Below are positions 16,606 to 24,899 of a stretch of DNA of 64,000 nucleotides, piece by piece. The stretch is taken from contig NZ_PZYY01000004.1 in the NCBI RefSeq assembly GCF_003047265.1, positions 124,001-188,000 of the forward strand. The letters are read 5' to 3'. How positions within the stretch are numbered: position 1 is the stretch's first letter; each line of letters opens with the position of its first letter. The notes beneath the pieces were generated by a model, which saw nothing but the letters and a program-made list of their open reading frames with translations, ran no database searches and was not told the DNA's origin. Origin of the DNA: Nocardioides terrigena (GTDB taxonomy: Bacteria; Actinomycetota; Actinomycetes; Propionibacteriales; Nocardioidaceae). The position numbers were made by a program, and so were the translations under genes.

Positions 16606-16734
16606 GGTAGTGGCTAGCGCAACGGGCACCCGATTCGTCGTCGCGGCGACGTCCGTCACGTCCGCCCGTCGGTGGCGCGCGGCCCTCTGATAATGGGGCG
16701 ACGGCGCCCCCTCCACGCCTCCATCATGGACCGC

Positions 16735-17670
16735 ATGACGAGCACCGCGGACGCCAGCACCGACCCCGCCCCGGCCCTGCCCGCCGGCCTCACCACCCGC
16801 CCGCTGAGGCGCGAGGACTCGGGCATCGTCTTCGCGCTGATGGCCGCGCAGGAGCAGGAGGACCTCGGCACCGTCGAGATCGAGGAGGCCGACATCGTGG
16901 GCGACTGGGCCAAGCCCAGCCACGACCTCGCGGCCCGCTCGGTCGCGGTCCTCGACGGCGACCTGCTGGTCGGGTACGCCGAGCTGATGGGCGTCGACCG
17001 TGCCGACACCGCAGTCCTGCCCTCGCACCGGGGCCGCGGCATCGGCACCTGGCTGGCCTGGTGGCTGCGCGACCTCGGCCGCCGGCTCGGCTCCCCCGTG
17101 GTCGGCAACCCCGTCCCCGAGGGCGGCCCGGGCGACCGGCTGCTCGCGGCCCTCGGCTACGAGGTGCGCTGGACCAGCTGGGTCCTCCAGCTGCCCCCGG
17201 GCACGGAGATCCCGGAGCGCGAGCTCCCGGAGGGGTACGCCGTCCGCACAGCCGCCGACGCCGACCTGCGGGCCGCACACGACGTCCTCGAGGACGCATT
17301 CCTCGAGTGGTCCGTCCGTGACCGCGAGCCCTTCGAGGACTTCCGGGCCTCGCTGGTCGAGCGGCCCGGCTTCGAGCCCTGGAACCTGCGCGTGCTCACC
17401 GACCACGGCGGCACCGTGGTCGGGGTGTCGCTGGTCCACGTCGCGCCCGGCGGGGTCGCGTACGTCGCGCGCCTCGCCGTACGCCGCGACCAGCGCGGGC
17501 GCGGACTGGCCCAGGCCCTGCTGGTGGACAGCTTCCGGCTGGCCCGCGAGCACGGCGCGAGCATCTCCGAGCTGAGCACCGACTCCCGCACCGGCGCCCT
17601 CGGGCTCTACGAGAAGGTCGGGATGCGCTCGGTCGCCACCTGGGTGAACCGCGCCGTGCGGCTTGCGTGA
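16735..17670 (+). CDS. Two-domain GNAT acetyltransferase
   Basis: A 311-residue protein with tandem GNAT folds. Acetyl-CoA loops are VLPSHRGRGIGTWLAWWL in the N-terminal half and LAVRRDQRGRGLAQALLV in the C-terminal half, the latter followed by LSTDSRTGALGLYEKVGM. The layout resembles mycothiol synthase MshD and related two-domain acetyltransferases, but nothing identifies mycothiol as substrate. ATG 16735 is chosen; ATG 16726 is in frame just upstream. CATCAT 7 bp before it and GATAAT at 16689 are -10 candidates. It stands alone between the helicase and the surface-polymer module. Confidence 0.85.
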   Translation: MTSTADASTDPAPALPAGLTTRPLRREDSGIVFALMAAQEQEDLGTVEIEEADIVGDWAKPSHDLAARSVAVLDGDLLVGYAELMGVDRADTAVLPSHRGRGIGTWLAWWLRDLGRRLGSPVVGNPVPEGGPGDRLLAALGYEVRWTSWVLQLPPGTEIPERELPEGYAVRTAADADLRAAHDVLEDAFLEWSVRDREPFEDFRASLVERPGFEPWNLRVLTDHGGTVVGVSLVHVAPGGVAYVARLAVRRDQRGRGLAQALLVDSFRLAREHGASISELSTDSRTGALGLYEKVGMRSVATWVNRAVRLA

Positions 17671-17732
17671 ACCTCCCCCATCCTGAGGAGGGTCCGTGTC
17701 AGGGTGTCCCGCGTCACGACGTCCACACCTGC

Positions 17733-17760
17733 GTCAAGGGACTGTCAAGAACCCCGCAAG
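17733..17760. promoter_or_regulatory. Three 11-bp-period direct repeats upstream of the membrane glycosyltransferase
   Basis: GTCAAG at 17733-17738, GTCAAG at 17744-17749 and a weaker CGCAAG at 17755-17760 start exactly 11 bp apart. Direct repeats on this spacing are typical binding sites for OmpR/PhoP-family regulators. An orphan regulator of that family is encoded at 21078, and a matching pair lies at 20916. Confidence 0.55.
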
Positions 17761-17829
17761 TAGATCAAGTTTTCAACCAGAAACCCTGAAAACGCGTTCG
17801 ATCCGCCCGTTTGGATCGATCACCTCTAT

Positions 17830-18972
17830 GTGAAGACCGGGGGCACGACCACAACGACCGCGCGCCGCGGTGCCATGAGCAGTGCTGTCAGCAGCACCGT
17901 CAGCAAGGGCACCGTGCGGCCCGTGGGTCCGCTCGTCGCGCTGCTGCCTGCCCACAACGAGGAGGCGTCGATCGGCGCGGCCCTCGACTCGCTGCGCGAC
18001 CAGACCCGGCCGCCGGACCACATCATCGTGGTCGCCGACAACTGCACGGACCGCACCGTCGAGATCGCCCGCGAGCGCGGCGCCGAGGTGCACGAGACGG
18101 TCGACAACAGCCACAAGAAGGCCGGCGCCCTCAACCAGGTGCTCGAGCAGCTGCTGCCGACGATGGGCGACCACGCCCAGGTGCTGGTCATGGACTCCGA
18201 CTGCACCCTCGACCCGGAGTTCCTCGCCGTGGCCCGGGCCAACCTGCGCGAGGGCAGCCTCGGCGGCGTCGGCGGCACGTTCCGCGGCGGCCCGGGCGGC
18301 GGCCTGGTCGGCACCTTCCAGCGCAACGAGTACGCCCGCTACGAGCGCGACGTGCGCCGCCTGCGCGGCAAGGCCCTGGTGCTCACCGGCACCGCGTCGG
18401 TCTTCCCGGTGAGTGTGCTGCGCGAGGTCATCGCCGCCCGTCGCGACGGTCGCCTGCCCGACAACTCCGGCGCCGGGTCGGTCTACGACCTGCGCGTCCT
18501 CACCGAGGACAACGAGCTCTCCCTGGCCCTGCTGCACCTCGGCTACAGCATCCTCGCGCCCGCCGCGTGCACCCTCGAGACCGAGGTGATGCCGACGTGG
18601 CGCGCGCTGTCCGACCAGCGACTGCGCTGGAAGCGGGGGGCCATCGAGAACCTCGTGGACTACGGCTGGACCCGGGTCACCCTGCGCTACTGGGGTCGAC
18701 AGCTCCTCAGCTTCCTGGGCGTGCTCGCGACGCTCCTCTACGTCGGCAGCCTCGTGGCCGCCGTCGGGGTGGGCTTCACGCTCCACCCGTTCTGGCTCGC
18801 ACTGACGGGCGTCTTCGCCCTCGAGCGGGTCGTCACCGTGCGGGCCCGCGGGGTCCGCCAGATGGCTCTGGCGGCTCCCGTCGTCATCGAGTTCGTCTTC
18901 GACATCTTCCTGCAGGCCGTCCAGGCCCGCGCATTCGCCCAGGCCTTCCTGGGCACCGAGAGAAAGTGGTGA
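17830..18972 (+). CDS. Membrane-bound family 2 glycosyltransferase (polysaccharide synthase type)
   Basis: A 380-residue processive-type GT2. The cytoplasmic catalytic domain holds ALLPAHNEEASIGAALDSL, VADNCTD, the donor motif VMDSDCTLD (about 118-126), a TEDNELSLALL block and the QRLRWKRGAI motif (Q/RxxRW) of cellulose, hyaluronan or poly-GlcNAc synthases. Two or three hydrophobic helices follow (about 290-340, 350-370). It probably polymerises and extrudes a surface polysaccharide. The GTG 17830 start is used; ATG 17875 is an alternative that removes a Thr-rich stretch. Five bases separate its stop from the LAVTG microprotein. Direct repeats 97 bp upstream suggest OmpR-type control. Confidence 0.88.
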   Translation: MKTGGTTTTTARRGAMSSAVSSTVSKGTVRPVGPLVALLPAHNEEASIGAALDSLRDQTRPPDHIIVVADNCTDRTVEIARERGAEVHETVDNSHKKAGALNQVLEQLLPTMGDHAQVLVMDSDCTLDPEFLAVARANLREGSLGGVGGTFRGGPGGGLVGTFQRNEYARYERDVRRLRGKALVLTGTASVFPVSVLREVIAARRDGRLPDNSGAGSVYDLRVLTEDNELSLALLHLGYSILAPAACTLETEVMPTWRALSDQRLRWKRGAIENLVDYGWTRVTLRYWGRQLLSFLGVLATLLYVGSLVAAVGVGFTLHPFWLALTGVFALERVVTVRARGVRQMALAAPVVIEFVFDIFLQAVQARAFAQAFLGTERKW

Positions 18973-18977
18973 TTCAC

Positions 18978-19133
18978 ATGTACAACAACGGTGCAGCTGG
19001 CGGGGGAACCCTCGCCGTGACCGGGATGGGTGCCTCCATCTGGTTCGACGCGATGTGGCTGTTCCTGGCGGGCTTCGCGATCATCGCAGCCTTCCTGGCC
19101 GTCGGACGGATCCTGCCCAAGCGTCAGGGCTGA
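18978..19133 (+). CDS. 51-residue LAVTG membrane microprotein, putative minimal sortase E substrate
   Basis: The whole protein is a Gly/Ala/Asn-rich head, LAVTG at residues 12-16, one hydrophobic helix (about 21-44) and a basic end RILPKRQG. This is the layout of a cell-wall sorting signal with almost no protein attached. LAxTG is the motif preferred by class E sortases, and a class E sortase gene starts 2 bases after its stop. There is no N-terminal signal peptide; the positive C-terminal end after the helix predicts that the N-terminus is outside. Cleavage after Thr would release only a 15-residue peptide for transfer. It lies between the polysaccharide synthase and the sortase in one operon. 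The ribosome-binding site is weak, suggesting translational coupling. Confidence 0.75.
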   Translation: MYNNGAAGGGTLAVTGMGASIWFDAMWLFLAGFAIIAAFLAVGRILPKRQG

Positions 19134-19135
19134 CC

Positions 19136-19828
19136 ATGCGTCGCCTGCTCGCCCTCGTCGTGATCCTCGGCCTCGTGGCCGGGGCCGTGGTCCTGCGCCT
19201 CGGCTACGACGACTGGCGGACCGACCGCACCCAGGAGGGGCTCCAGCAGGAGCTCTCCCTGGGGACGGCGCCGCGCCCGGTCGTCCGCAAGGACGTGCCG
19301 GTGCCCGTGGCGAGCCGGTCGGCGTACAAGAAGCCCTTCGCCGAGCTGCGCATCCCGCGCTTCGGCGACAACTGGGAGTGGGCCGTGGTCGAGGGCACCG
19401 ACGAGCCCGCGCTCGACCTCGGGCCCGGGCACTACCCCGGTACGCCGATGCCGGGCGAGGAGGGCAACGCGGCCATCGCGGCCCACCGGGCCGGCCACGG
19501 CGACCCCTTCATCGACTTCGACGAGCTCCGCGACGGCGACCGGGTCGAGGTGTCGCAGGGCGACACCACCTGGGTCTACAGGATCGTCAAGGAGCCGTGG
19601 ATCGTCGCGGCCGACGCGCACCACGTGCTCGACCCGCTGCCGGGACGCAAGCTCACCCTGACCACCTGCTGGCCCAAGTACGGCTCGGCCAAGCGGCTGA
19701 TCGCCGTCGCCGAGCTCGCCGACGTCGTCGTCGACGGGCGCTCCACGCCGGTCTCGGACCGGGGCGACCGCCGGGTCAGTGCGGCCGACGCGGCTGGGGT
19801 CAGCGCAGGGCCTGTCGCATCGCCCTGA
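19136..19828 (+). CDS. Class E sortase
   Basis: A 230-residue membrane-anchored transpeptidase. There is an N-terminal signal anchor (residues 3-23), a short linker, and a sortase barrel with AAHRAGHGDPF (catalytic His), TLTTCWPKYGSAKRL (catalytic Cys in TLxTC and the later Arg). The Trp-Pro after the Cys and the Tyr-rich N-terminal loop suit class E, which cleaves LAxTG. ATG 19136 follows the microprotein stop by two bases. Its C-terminus overlaps the convergent GH26 gene by 29 bp. The only LAxTG protein in this window is the adjacent microprotein. Confidence 0.9.
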   Translation: MRRLLALVVILGLVAGAVVLRLGYDDWRTDRTQEGLQQELSLGTAPRPVVRKDVPVPVASRSAYKKPFAELRIPRFGDNWEWAVVEGTDEPALDLGPGHYPGTPMPGEEGNAAIAAHRAGHGDPFIDFDELRDGDRVEVSQGDTTWVYRIVKEPWIVAADAHHVLDPLPGRKLTLTTCWPKYGSAKRLIAVAELADVVVDGRSTPVSDRGDRRVSAADAAGVSAGPVASP

Positions 19829-20873
19829 GCGACGACCGCGACGACTCGATCCGCCAGTCCCGCTCCTTCGCCTCGTTGAACCAGACGACGGTGTCGATGC
19901 GGGGGAAGGCGCGCGCCGTCATCATGTCCTTGATCCAGCGCGCCTTGCTCTGCCGGCGGTCGCGGGGGGCGCCGTCGTGGCGCCGCGGCTCCTTGGAGCC
20001 GACCTCGCAGATCCAGACCGGGGCGGAGGGGTGCAGCCGCGTCAGCCGCTTGTACTGGGTGCGGAACACGGACGTGAAGTCCTGCCACTCACCCCACAGG
20101 GAGTCCTGGCCCCAGTTGAAGCCGTCGAGCCCCAGCACGTCGACGTACCCGGCGCCGGGCCAGATGTCGTCGACCCTGGTGGTCTCGGCGTAGGTGTCGA
20201 CGGTGGGGTTGAAGACCCACTTGACGTTGTCGACGCCCGCCGTGCGGAGGTGGTCGACCACGTGCCGCCAGGCCGCCACGAACTCCTGCGGAGTGCCGCC
20301 GTGGGCCTTGGCCCCGTCGCGGGTCGGCTGGAAGGACTGCCAGTCGCCGTTCATCTCCGGCCACGGGCGGACGTACACGTCGTACGGGTAGGCGAGCGCG
20401 GCCTCGGCGATCTGGTCGAGGTAGGCGTCGTGCTGCCCGCCGCTCCACTCGACGAACCGGGTCTCGCCCATGTCCCACGACAGCAGCACGTCGCGGGTGC
20501 CACCGCGGCTGTGCGCGAGCTCGGGGCCGGCGGGGAAGACGTCGCCGTAGCCCCAGTAGTACGACGCCACGGCCACGTCGGTCCGGAGCTTGCGGCCGAG
20601 GGCGTCGAGGCGGGCGGGCTCGAGGGTCATCCCCTCGACCCAGGCACCGAAGCGGACGTTCCGCTGGAGCGGGTCGCGGGCCTTGGCGGCGTCGGCACCG
20701 GTGAACGTGAAGACCGTGGAGAGCAGGACCAGTCCGAGGGCGACCACGACGATCACCCGGGTGCTCGCGCGGCGGGGGGCCCGCGGGTCCTCGGCGCGGT
20801 CGCGCCGCGCGTCGGTGGGGGTGTCGACGCTCTCGAGCGTGGGGGGCGTGGGGGACCCGGCAACTGCCGTCAT
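19800..20873 (-). CDS. Membrane-anchored glycoside hydrolase, GH26 (mannanase) type
   Basis: A 357-residue protein with an N-terminal transmembrane anchor (about 37-60) and an extracellular (beta/alpha)8 domain. The acid/base glutamate fits RPWPEMNGDW and the nucleophile glutamate WICEVGSKEP, the pattern of GH26 endo-beta-mannanases and relatives found in exopolysaccharide loci. It probably trims or releases the polymer made by the nearby synthase. ATG 20873 is chosen over the upstream GTG 20924 because GGGAG lies 5 bases before it. Its 3' end overlaps the sortase gene. A TTGAC direct repeat lies 43 bp upstream, shared with the divergent regulator. Confidence 0.85.
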   Translation of the reverse strand: MTAVAGSPTPPTLESVDTPTDARRDRAEDPRAPRRASTRVIVVVALGLVLLSTVFTFTGADAAKARDPLQRNVRFGAWVEGMTLEPARLDALGRKLRTDVAVASYYWGYGDVFPAGPELAHSRGGTRDVLLSWDMGETRFVEWSGGQHDAYLDQIAEAALAYPYDVYVRPWPEMNGDWQSFQPTRDGAKAHGGTPQEFVAAWRHVVDHLRTAGVDNVKWVFNPTVDTYAETTRVDDIWPGAGYVDVLGLDGFNWGQDSLWGEWQDFTSVFRTQYKRLTRLHPSAPVWICEVGSKEPRRHDGAPRDRRQSKARWIKDMMTARAFPRIDTVVWFNEAKERDWRIESSRSSLRAMRQALR

Positions 20874-20915
20874 GGCTGCTCCCGTTCGTAGCAGGGGGGG
20901 GACGGCGGGAACTAT

Positions 20916-20932
20916 GTCAACCAATCGTCAAC
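20916..20932. promoter_or_regulatory. GTCAAC direct repeat between the GH26 and regulator genes
   Basis: GTCAAC at 20916-20921 and 20927-20932, an exact 11-bp period, as upstream of the membrane glycosyltransferase. It lies in the 204-bp divergent region, 43 bp from the GH26 start and 146 bp from the regulator start. It is a candidate site for the OmpR-family regulator, allowing autoregulation. Confidence 0.55.
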
Positions 20933-21077
20933 ATGGTGACAGTTTTGCCAAATCTGTATCTACGCCGTAACAAGGCGACCACGAGCGCGTCTTTCCCCAG
21001 CGAGGGCCACGAATACGTTCGACCCTTGTCCAATGAGGCAGGATAGGACCGCTGCAACACCTTCCGGGGGGAAGTCA

Positions 21078-21788
21078 ATGAAATACCGTTCTGCCCTCGT
21101 CGTCGACGACGACGCCGGCACGAGGGACACGATCAGCGACGCCGTGCAACGCGCCGGGTTCGAGGTCTCGACCGCGGCTCGTGGTCGCACCGCTCTCGCG
21201 CACCTCGACGACGTGCAGCCCGACCTGGTGGTGCTGGAGCTCACGTTGCCCGACATCGACGGCCTCGAGGTCTGCCGCCGCATCCGGTCCTCGAGCGACT
21301 GCTACATCGTGTTCGTGAGCGAGCGACAGGACGAGATCGACCTGCTCCTGGGTCTCGAGGCAGGCGCCGACGACTTCATGGGCAAGCCCGTCTCGCCCCG
21401 CGAGCTGCAGGCCCGCATCGCCGCACTCTTCCGCCGTCCGCGCTCCTCGTCGGCCTCCCCCCGGCCCGCGAGCGTCAACCGCGACGGCCGCATCGAGGGT
21501 GGAGGTGGTCTGGTCCTCGACCGCCACGCCCGTGACGTCGAGGTCAACGGACAGCCCGTCGAGCTGACCCGCACCGAGTTCGACCTGCTCACCGCCCTGG
21601 CCACCCGGCCCGGTGTCGTGATGCGTCGCAACGAGCTGCTCCGCGAGGTCTGGGAGACCGAGCACGCCACCGACACGCACCTCGTCGACGTGCACGTGGC
21701 CAACGTGCGCCGCAAGCTGCGCGAGCACGGCGAGGAGCGCTGGATCCGCACCGTGCGCGGCGTGGGCTTCCGCTTCGACGCTGCTTGA
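21078..21788 (+). CDS. OmpR-family response regulator with Glu at the phospho-acceptor site
   Basis: A 236-residue protein: a receiver (1-120) and a winged-helix DNA-binding domain (about 140-236; LTRTEFDLLTALATRPG, RTVRGVGFRFD). The receiver keeps the acidic pocket VVDDD (8-12), a Ser in FVSE and Lys in GKPVSP, but the phospho-acceptor is Glu54 in VVLELTLPDIDG instead of Asp. Glu often mimics a phosphorylated Asp, so this protein may be constitutively active or be switched by abundance. No histidine kinase lies nearby. ATG 21078 has a GGGGGGAAG ribosome-binding site. It is next to the sortase/GH26 module and probably binds the 11-bp direct repeats there. Confidence 0.92.
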   Translation: MKYRSALVVDDDAGTRDTISDAVQRAGFEVSTAARGRTALAHLDDVQPDLVVLELTLPDIDGLEVCRRIRSSSDCYIVFVSERQDEIDLLLGLEAGADDFMGKPVSPRELQARIAALFRRPRSSSASPRPASVNRDGRIEGGGGLVLDRHARDVEVNGQPVELTRTEFDLLTALATRPGVVMRRNELLREVWETEHATDTHLVDVHVANVRRKLREHGEERWIRTVRGVGFRFDAA

Positions 21789-21824
21789 AGGGACCCGGAC
21801 CCCGCGGAGGGGGCCGACGGGTGA

Positions 21825-24800
21825 TCAGCGCGCGTTCTCGCGCAGCGTGGACCCCCGGGCCCCGCGCACGGTGAGCCAGGCGCTGATGAAGGCGGCGACG
21901 CCGAGCACGACCGCGGCGATGGCGGTCAGCGCGAGCAGGCGTGCCGGGGAGATCTCCGCGACGAGCCGCGGCGTCGACAGCGCCTCGACGTAGCCCAGCG
22001 TGATGGTGCGCAGCACGACGTACTGCGCGAGCGAGCCGGCCAGGATGCCGGCGACCGCCGCTCCACCGAGCACCACGACGAACTCGCGCGCCACCGCCGA
22101 CATCACGGAGCGACGCGGTACGCCGACCACGCGCAGCGCCGCGGCGTCCCGTCGCCGGGCGGGCAGCTGGACCGCGGTCGAGACGACGAGGCCGGCCAGC
22201 GCCATCAGCAGGACCAGCGCGGCCACCACGGCGTACAGCCGCAGCGCGAGCGCGTAGGCGCTCTGGTCGAGGACGCGCTGCTCGGTCGCGAGCGTGGTCT
22301 CGACGGTCAGCCCCGACTCCTCGAGGGCGTCGCGGACATGCTGCGGGGCCTCGTCGCGCATCAGCACCCGGGTCTCGAAGAGGTTGTCGTAGACGGGCCG
22401 GTCGGTGATGAACGACGCGTAGTCGACGAGCAGGCCGGTCGGTCCGACGAAGGGCAGGCCCTCGGCGGTGCCCCGCGGCTCCACCCCGATGACCCCGGAC
22501 CCGTCGAGGTTCTCGATCGCCTCGTCGGAGACGTCCACGCCACGGACCGCGGGACGCTTGAGGGCGATGCCGCCGGAGGTGAGGCGGGCCATCGCGGGCC
22601 GGCCGGCCGAGTCGAGGACGAGGTCGATGGACCCGTTGTCGGCGTCGATGTCGGCGATCGAGCTGGCGGCCTGGGAGTCGGGGGCGGGGACCCATCCGGC
22701 CCCGTCGATGGCCTCGTCGACGCGGGCGCCGTCGACGGCGATCTCGACCACGCTGGCCTCGCCGTCCATCTCCATCGTGGTGCCGGCGCCGCCGCCGAGG
22801 GTGAGGCCCTCGAGCGGGCACGCGGTGGCGCACGTGCGGGGCAGGCGCCCGGAGACGGTGTGCACGCCGCGCGGGAACGGCCCGAGGTAGACGCGCTCGG
22901 GGGTGCCGCCGACCGAGCCCAGGCGCACCTCGACGTTGAGCGGGCTCGAGGTCCGGGCGCGGTTGTCGATGGTCATCGACAGGCGCCGGCCCACCAGCGA
23001 CGGGACGTCCCCGGCGGTCTCGATGCTCGCGGCGACGTCCTCGACGGGCTGGTCGGGCGTCCACGTGGGCGGCCACACCGCGATGGTGGCCAGCCGGTCG
23101 GCGTCGACGATGGAGAAGTTGGCGCCCGGGTTCTGGACCTCGGCGGCGGTCATCACCCAGTCGCCGTCGGGGTCGATGCGCCGGGTCAGGTCGCGGGTGT
23201 CGCGCAGCGACAGCGGCGAGCTCCACGTGACCTCACCGGGCGAGGCGGTGGCCGCGACGCTGGCGCGCCAGGTGGCCGCGGAGTCGTAGACGCCCGCCCC
23301 GAAGACGGCGACCGCGATCGCGGCGGTGAGCGGCAGGATCACCAGGGTGCCCTCCTGGCGCCGCGAGATCGCCCGGGCGGAGACGAAGCCGCTCAGCGAG
23401 CGGGTGTGCGGGCGGCGGCGCGTCCACCAGGTGGCCAGCCAGGCGGTGAGTCGGGTGGCCGCGAGCCCGGCGACGATGGCCAGCAGCACCGGGAGGACCA
23501 GGTCGGTGGCGTCCGGGTCGCTCTGGGTGCCCGAGGCGAGCTTGGAGAAGAGGACCGCGAGCGCGAGCGCGACCAGCGCGAGCTGGGCGACGACGGACCA
23601 GCGGCGGGTGGCCTGCGGGCGGCGTACGCCGGAGAGCTGGGAGGCGAGCGTGTCGCGCACCACCAGCCCGACCGCGACCACCGCGACCCCCACCGCGGCG
23701 GCGAGCACGAGGGCGGCGGCCGCCCAGCTCACCCACGGCACGGGCAGGGGCAACCCCTCGACCAGCCAGGCCTGCGTCAGCGCGTAGCCCATGCCGAGGC
23801 CGAGGGCCGCCCCGACCGGGGCGGAGACGGCGAGCACCACGAGCGGCTCGGAGAGGCCCAGCACCCAGAGCCGTCGCGAGGAGACGCCACGCAGCGAGGC
23901 CAGCGCGAGCTCGGGCACCCGGATCTCGCTGGCGGCCATGAGCAGCCGCATGAGGAGGGCGAGGGCGACGAGGACGAGGGACAGCACGGCGGGCGCGATC
24001 GAGGCGCGGGCCGTGGCCTGCTGCTCGCGGACCTCGTCGCGGACGGCACTGAGGTTGTTGACGTCGGGGACGCCGACCAGCGTGCCGCCGGGCACGTCGG
24101 TGCTGGAGTCCAGGCCGGCGGCGGTCTCCACGGCCGCGTCGAGGTCTTCCCGCGTGAGGTCGGCGGGGACCTCGAGCGGGGTGTCGACGCGCACCGTCCA
24201 CTGGCCGGGCCCGAGCACGGCCATGGTGTCGGACGTCGTGATGAGCGGCGCCGGCTGGTAGGGCTGGTAACCGCCGGAGAGGCTGGACTGCTCGTTGGTG
24301 GTCGTGAGCAGGGTGGGCAGCATCCACACGTCGTCGGACTGCGGGGTGGTGTAGGTGCCGACCACCACGACCTCGTCGATCGGGGAGCGCGGGTACTGGC
24401 CCTCGATCTCGCCGGGCTCGAAGATCGACAGCTCCAGCGGCTCGCCGATGACGGCACCGTTGCGCTCGGCGTCGGTGTTGAGCATCAGGACCTCGCCCGG
24501 GGCGCTCGGGCAGCGGCCGGTCACCTCGAGGCCGCCGCAGACGTCCTCGCGCGCCCAGAAGTTCACCACCCCGCGCAGCGCGCTGTAGCGCGTCGAGAGG
24601 AGCGTGGTGGTCGGCTCGTCCCAGGGCCCCTCGTCCAGGGCCGTGGACTCCTCGACCGCGAGGTCGCGCGCGGCCTGGGGTGCGAGCTGCGACTGGAGCT
24701 CGAGCACGCGGACCAGCCCGGTGGACGCCGCGGGCGCCTCGCGCAGCCGCGTCACGACGTACGAGCTGGTGACCGCCTCGGCAAAGATCGGGCCGAGGAC

Positions 24801-24899
24801 CGCCGAGCCGACCGCGAGCGCGGTCAGCAGGATCGAGCCGACGCTGAGGAGGGCGCGCGCCCGCAGGCCGCGCAGCACGGTGCCGAGGAGCTGGATCAT
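21825..24899 (-). CDS. FtsX-like ABC transporter permease
   Basis: A 1024-residue integral membrane protein of the MacB/FtsX type. There is a first helix at about 15-40, a large extracytoplasmic domain (to about 290), a cluster of helices (about 295-470), a second large external domain, and a final three-helix FtsX core (about 860-1010: LYAVVAALVLLMALAGLVV, FVVVLGGAAVAGILAGSL, LLALTAIAAVVLGVAAFIS). It is the last gene of a minus-strand operon and overlaps the preceding permease by ATGA. With two ATPases it should form a mechanotransmission or lipoprotein/lipid export complex. Substrate unknown. Confidence 0.88.
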   Translation of the reverse strand: MIQLLGTVLRGLRARALLSVGSILLTALAVGSAVLGPIFAEAVTSSYVVTRLREAPAASTGLVRVLELQSQLAPQAARDLAVEESTALDEGPWDEPTTTLLSTRYSALRGVVNFWAREDVCGGLEVTGRCPSAPGEVLMLNTDAERNGAVIGEPLELSIFEPGEIEGQYPRSPIDEVVVVGTYTTPQSDDVWMLPTLLTTTNEQSSLSGGYQPYQPAPLITTSDTMAVLGPGQWTVRVDTPLEVPADLTREDLDAAVETAAGLDSSTDVPGGTLVGVPDVNNLSAVRDEVREQQATARASIAPAVLSLVLVALALLMRLLMAASEIRVPELALASLRGVSSRRLWVLGLSEPLVVLAVSAPVGAALGLGMGYALTQAWLVEGLPLPVPWVSWAAAALVLAAAVGVAVVAVGLVVRDTLASQLSGVRRPQATRRWSVVAQLALVALALAVLFSKLASGTQSDPDATDLVLPVLLAIVAGLAATRLTAWLATWWTRRRPHTRSLSGFVSARAISRRQEGTLVILPLTAAIAVAVFGAGVYDSAATWRASVAATASPGEVTWSSPLSLRDTRDLTRRIDPDGDWVMTAAEVQNPGANFSIVDADRLATIAVWPPTWTPDQPVEDVAASIETAGDVPSLVGRRLSMTIDNRARTSSPLNVEVRLGSVGGTPERVYLGPFPRGVHTVSGRLPRTCATACPLEGLTLGGGAGTTMEMDGEASVVEIAVDGARVDEAIDGAGWVPAPDSQAASSIADIDADNGSIDLVLDSAGRPAMARLTSGGIALKRPAVRGVDVSDEAIENLDGSGVIGVEPRGTAEGLPFVGPTGLLVDYASFITDRPVYDNLFETRVLMRDEAPQHVRDALEESGLTVETTLATEQRVLDQSAYALALRLYAVVAALVLLMALAGLVVSTAVQLPARRRDAAALRVVGVPRRSVMSAVAREFVVVLGGAAVAGILAGSLAQYVVLRTITLGYVEALSTPRLVAEISPARLLALTAIAAVVLGVAAFISAWLTVRGARGSTLRENAR

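Noticed and set aside
16735..17670. Two-domain GNAT as mycothiol synthase mshD
   Set aside because: Only the tandem-GNAT layout matches; no mycothiol genes are adjacent and substrate motifs could not be verified, so the symbol was withheld.
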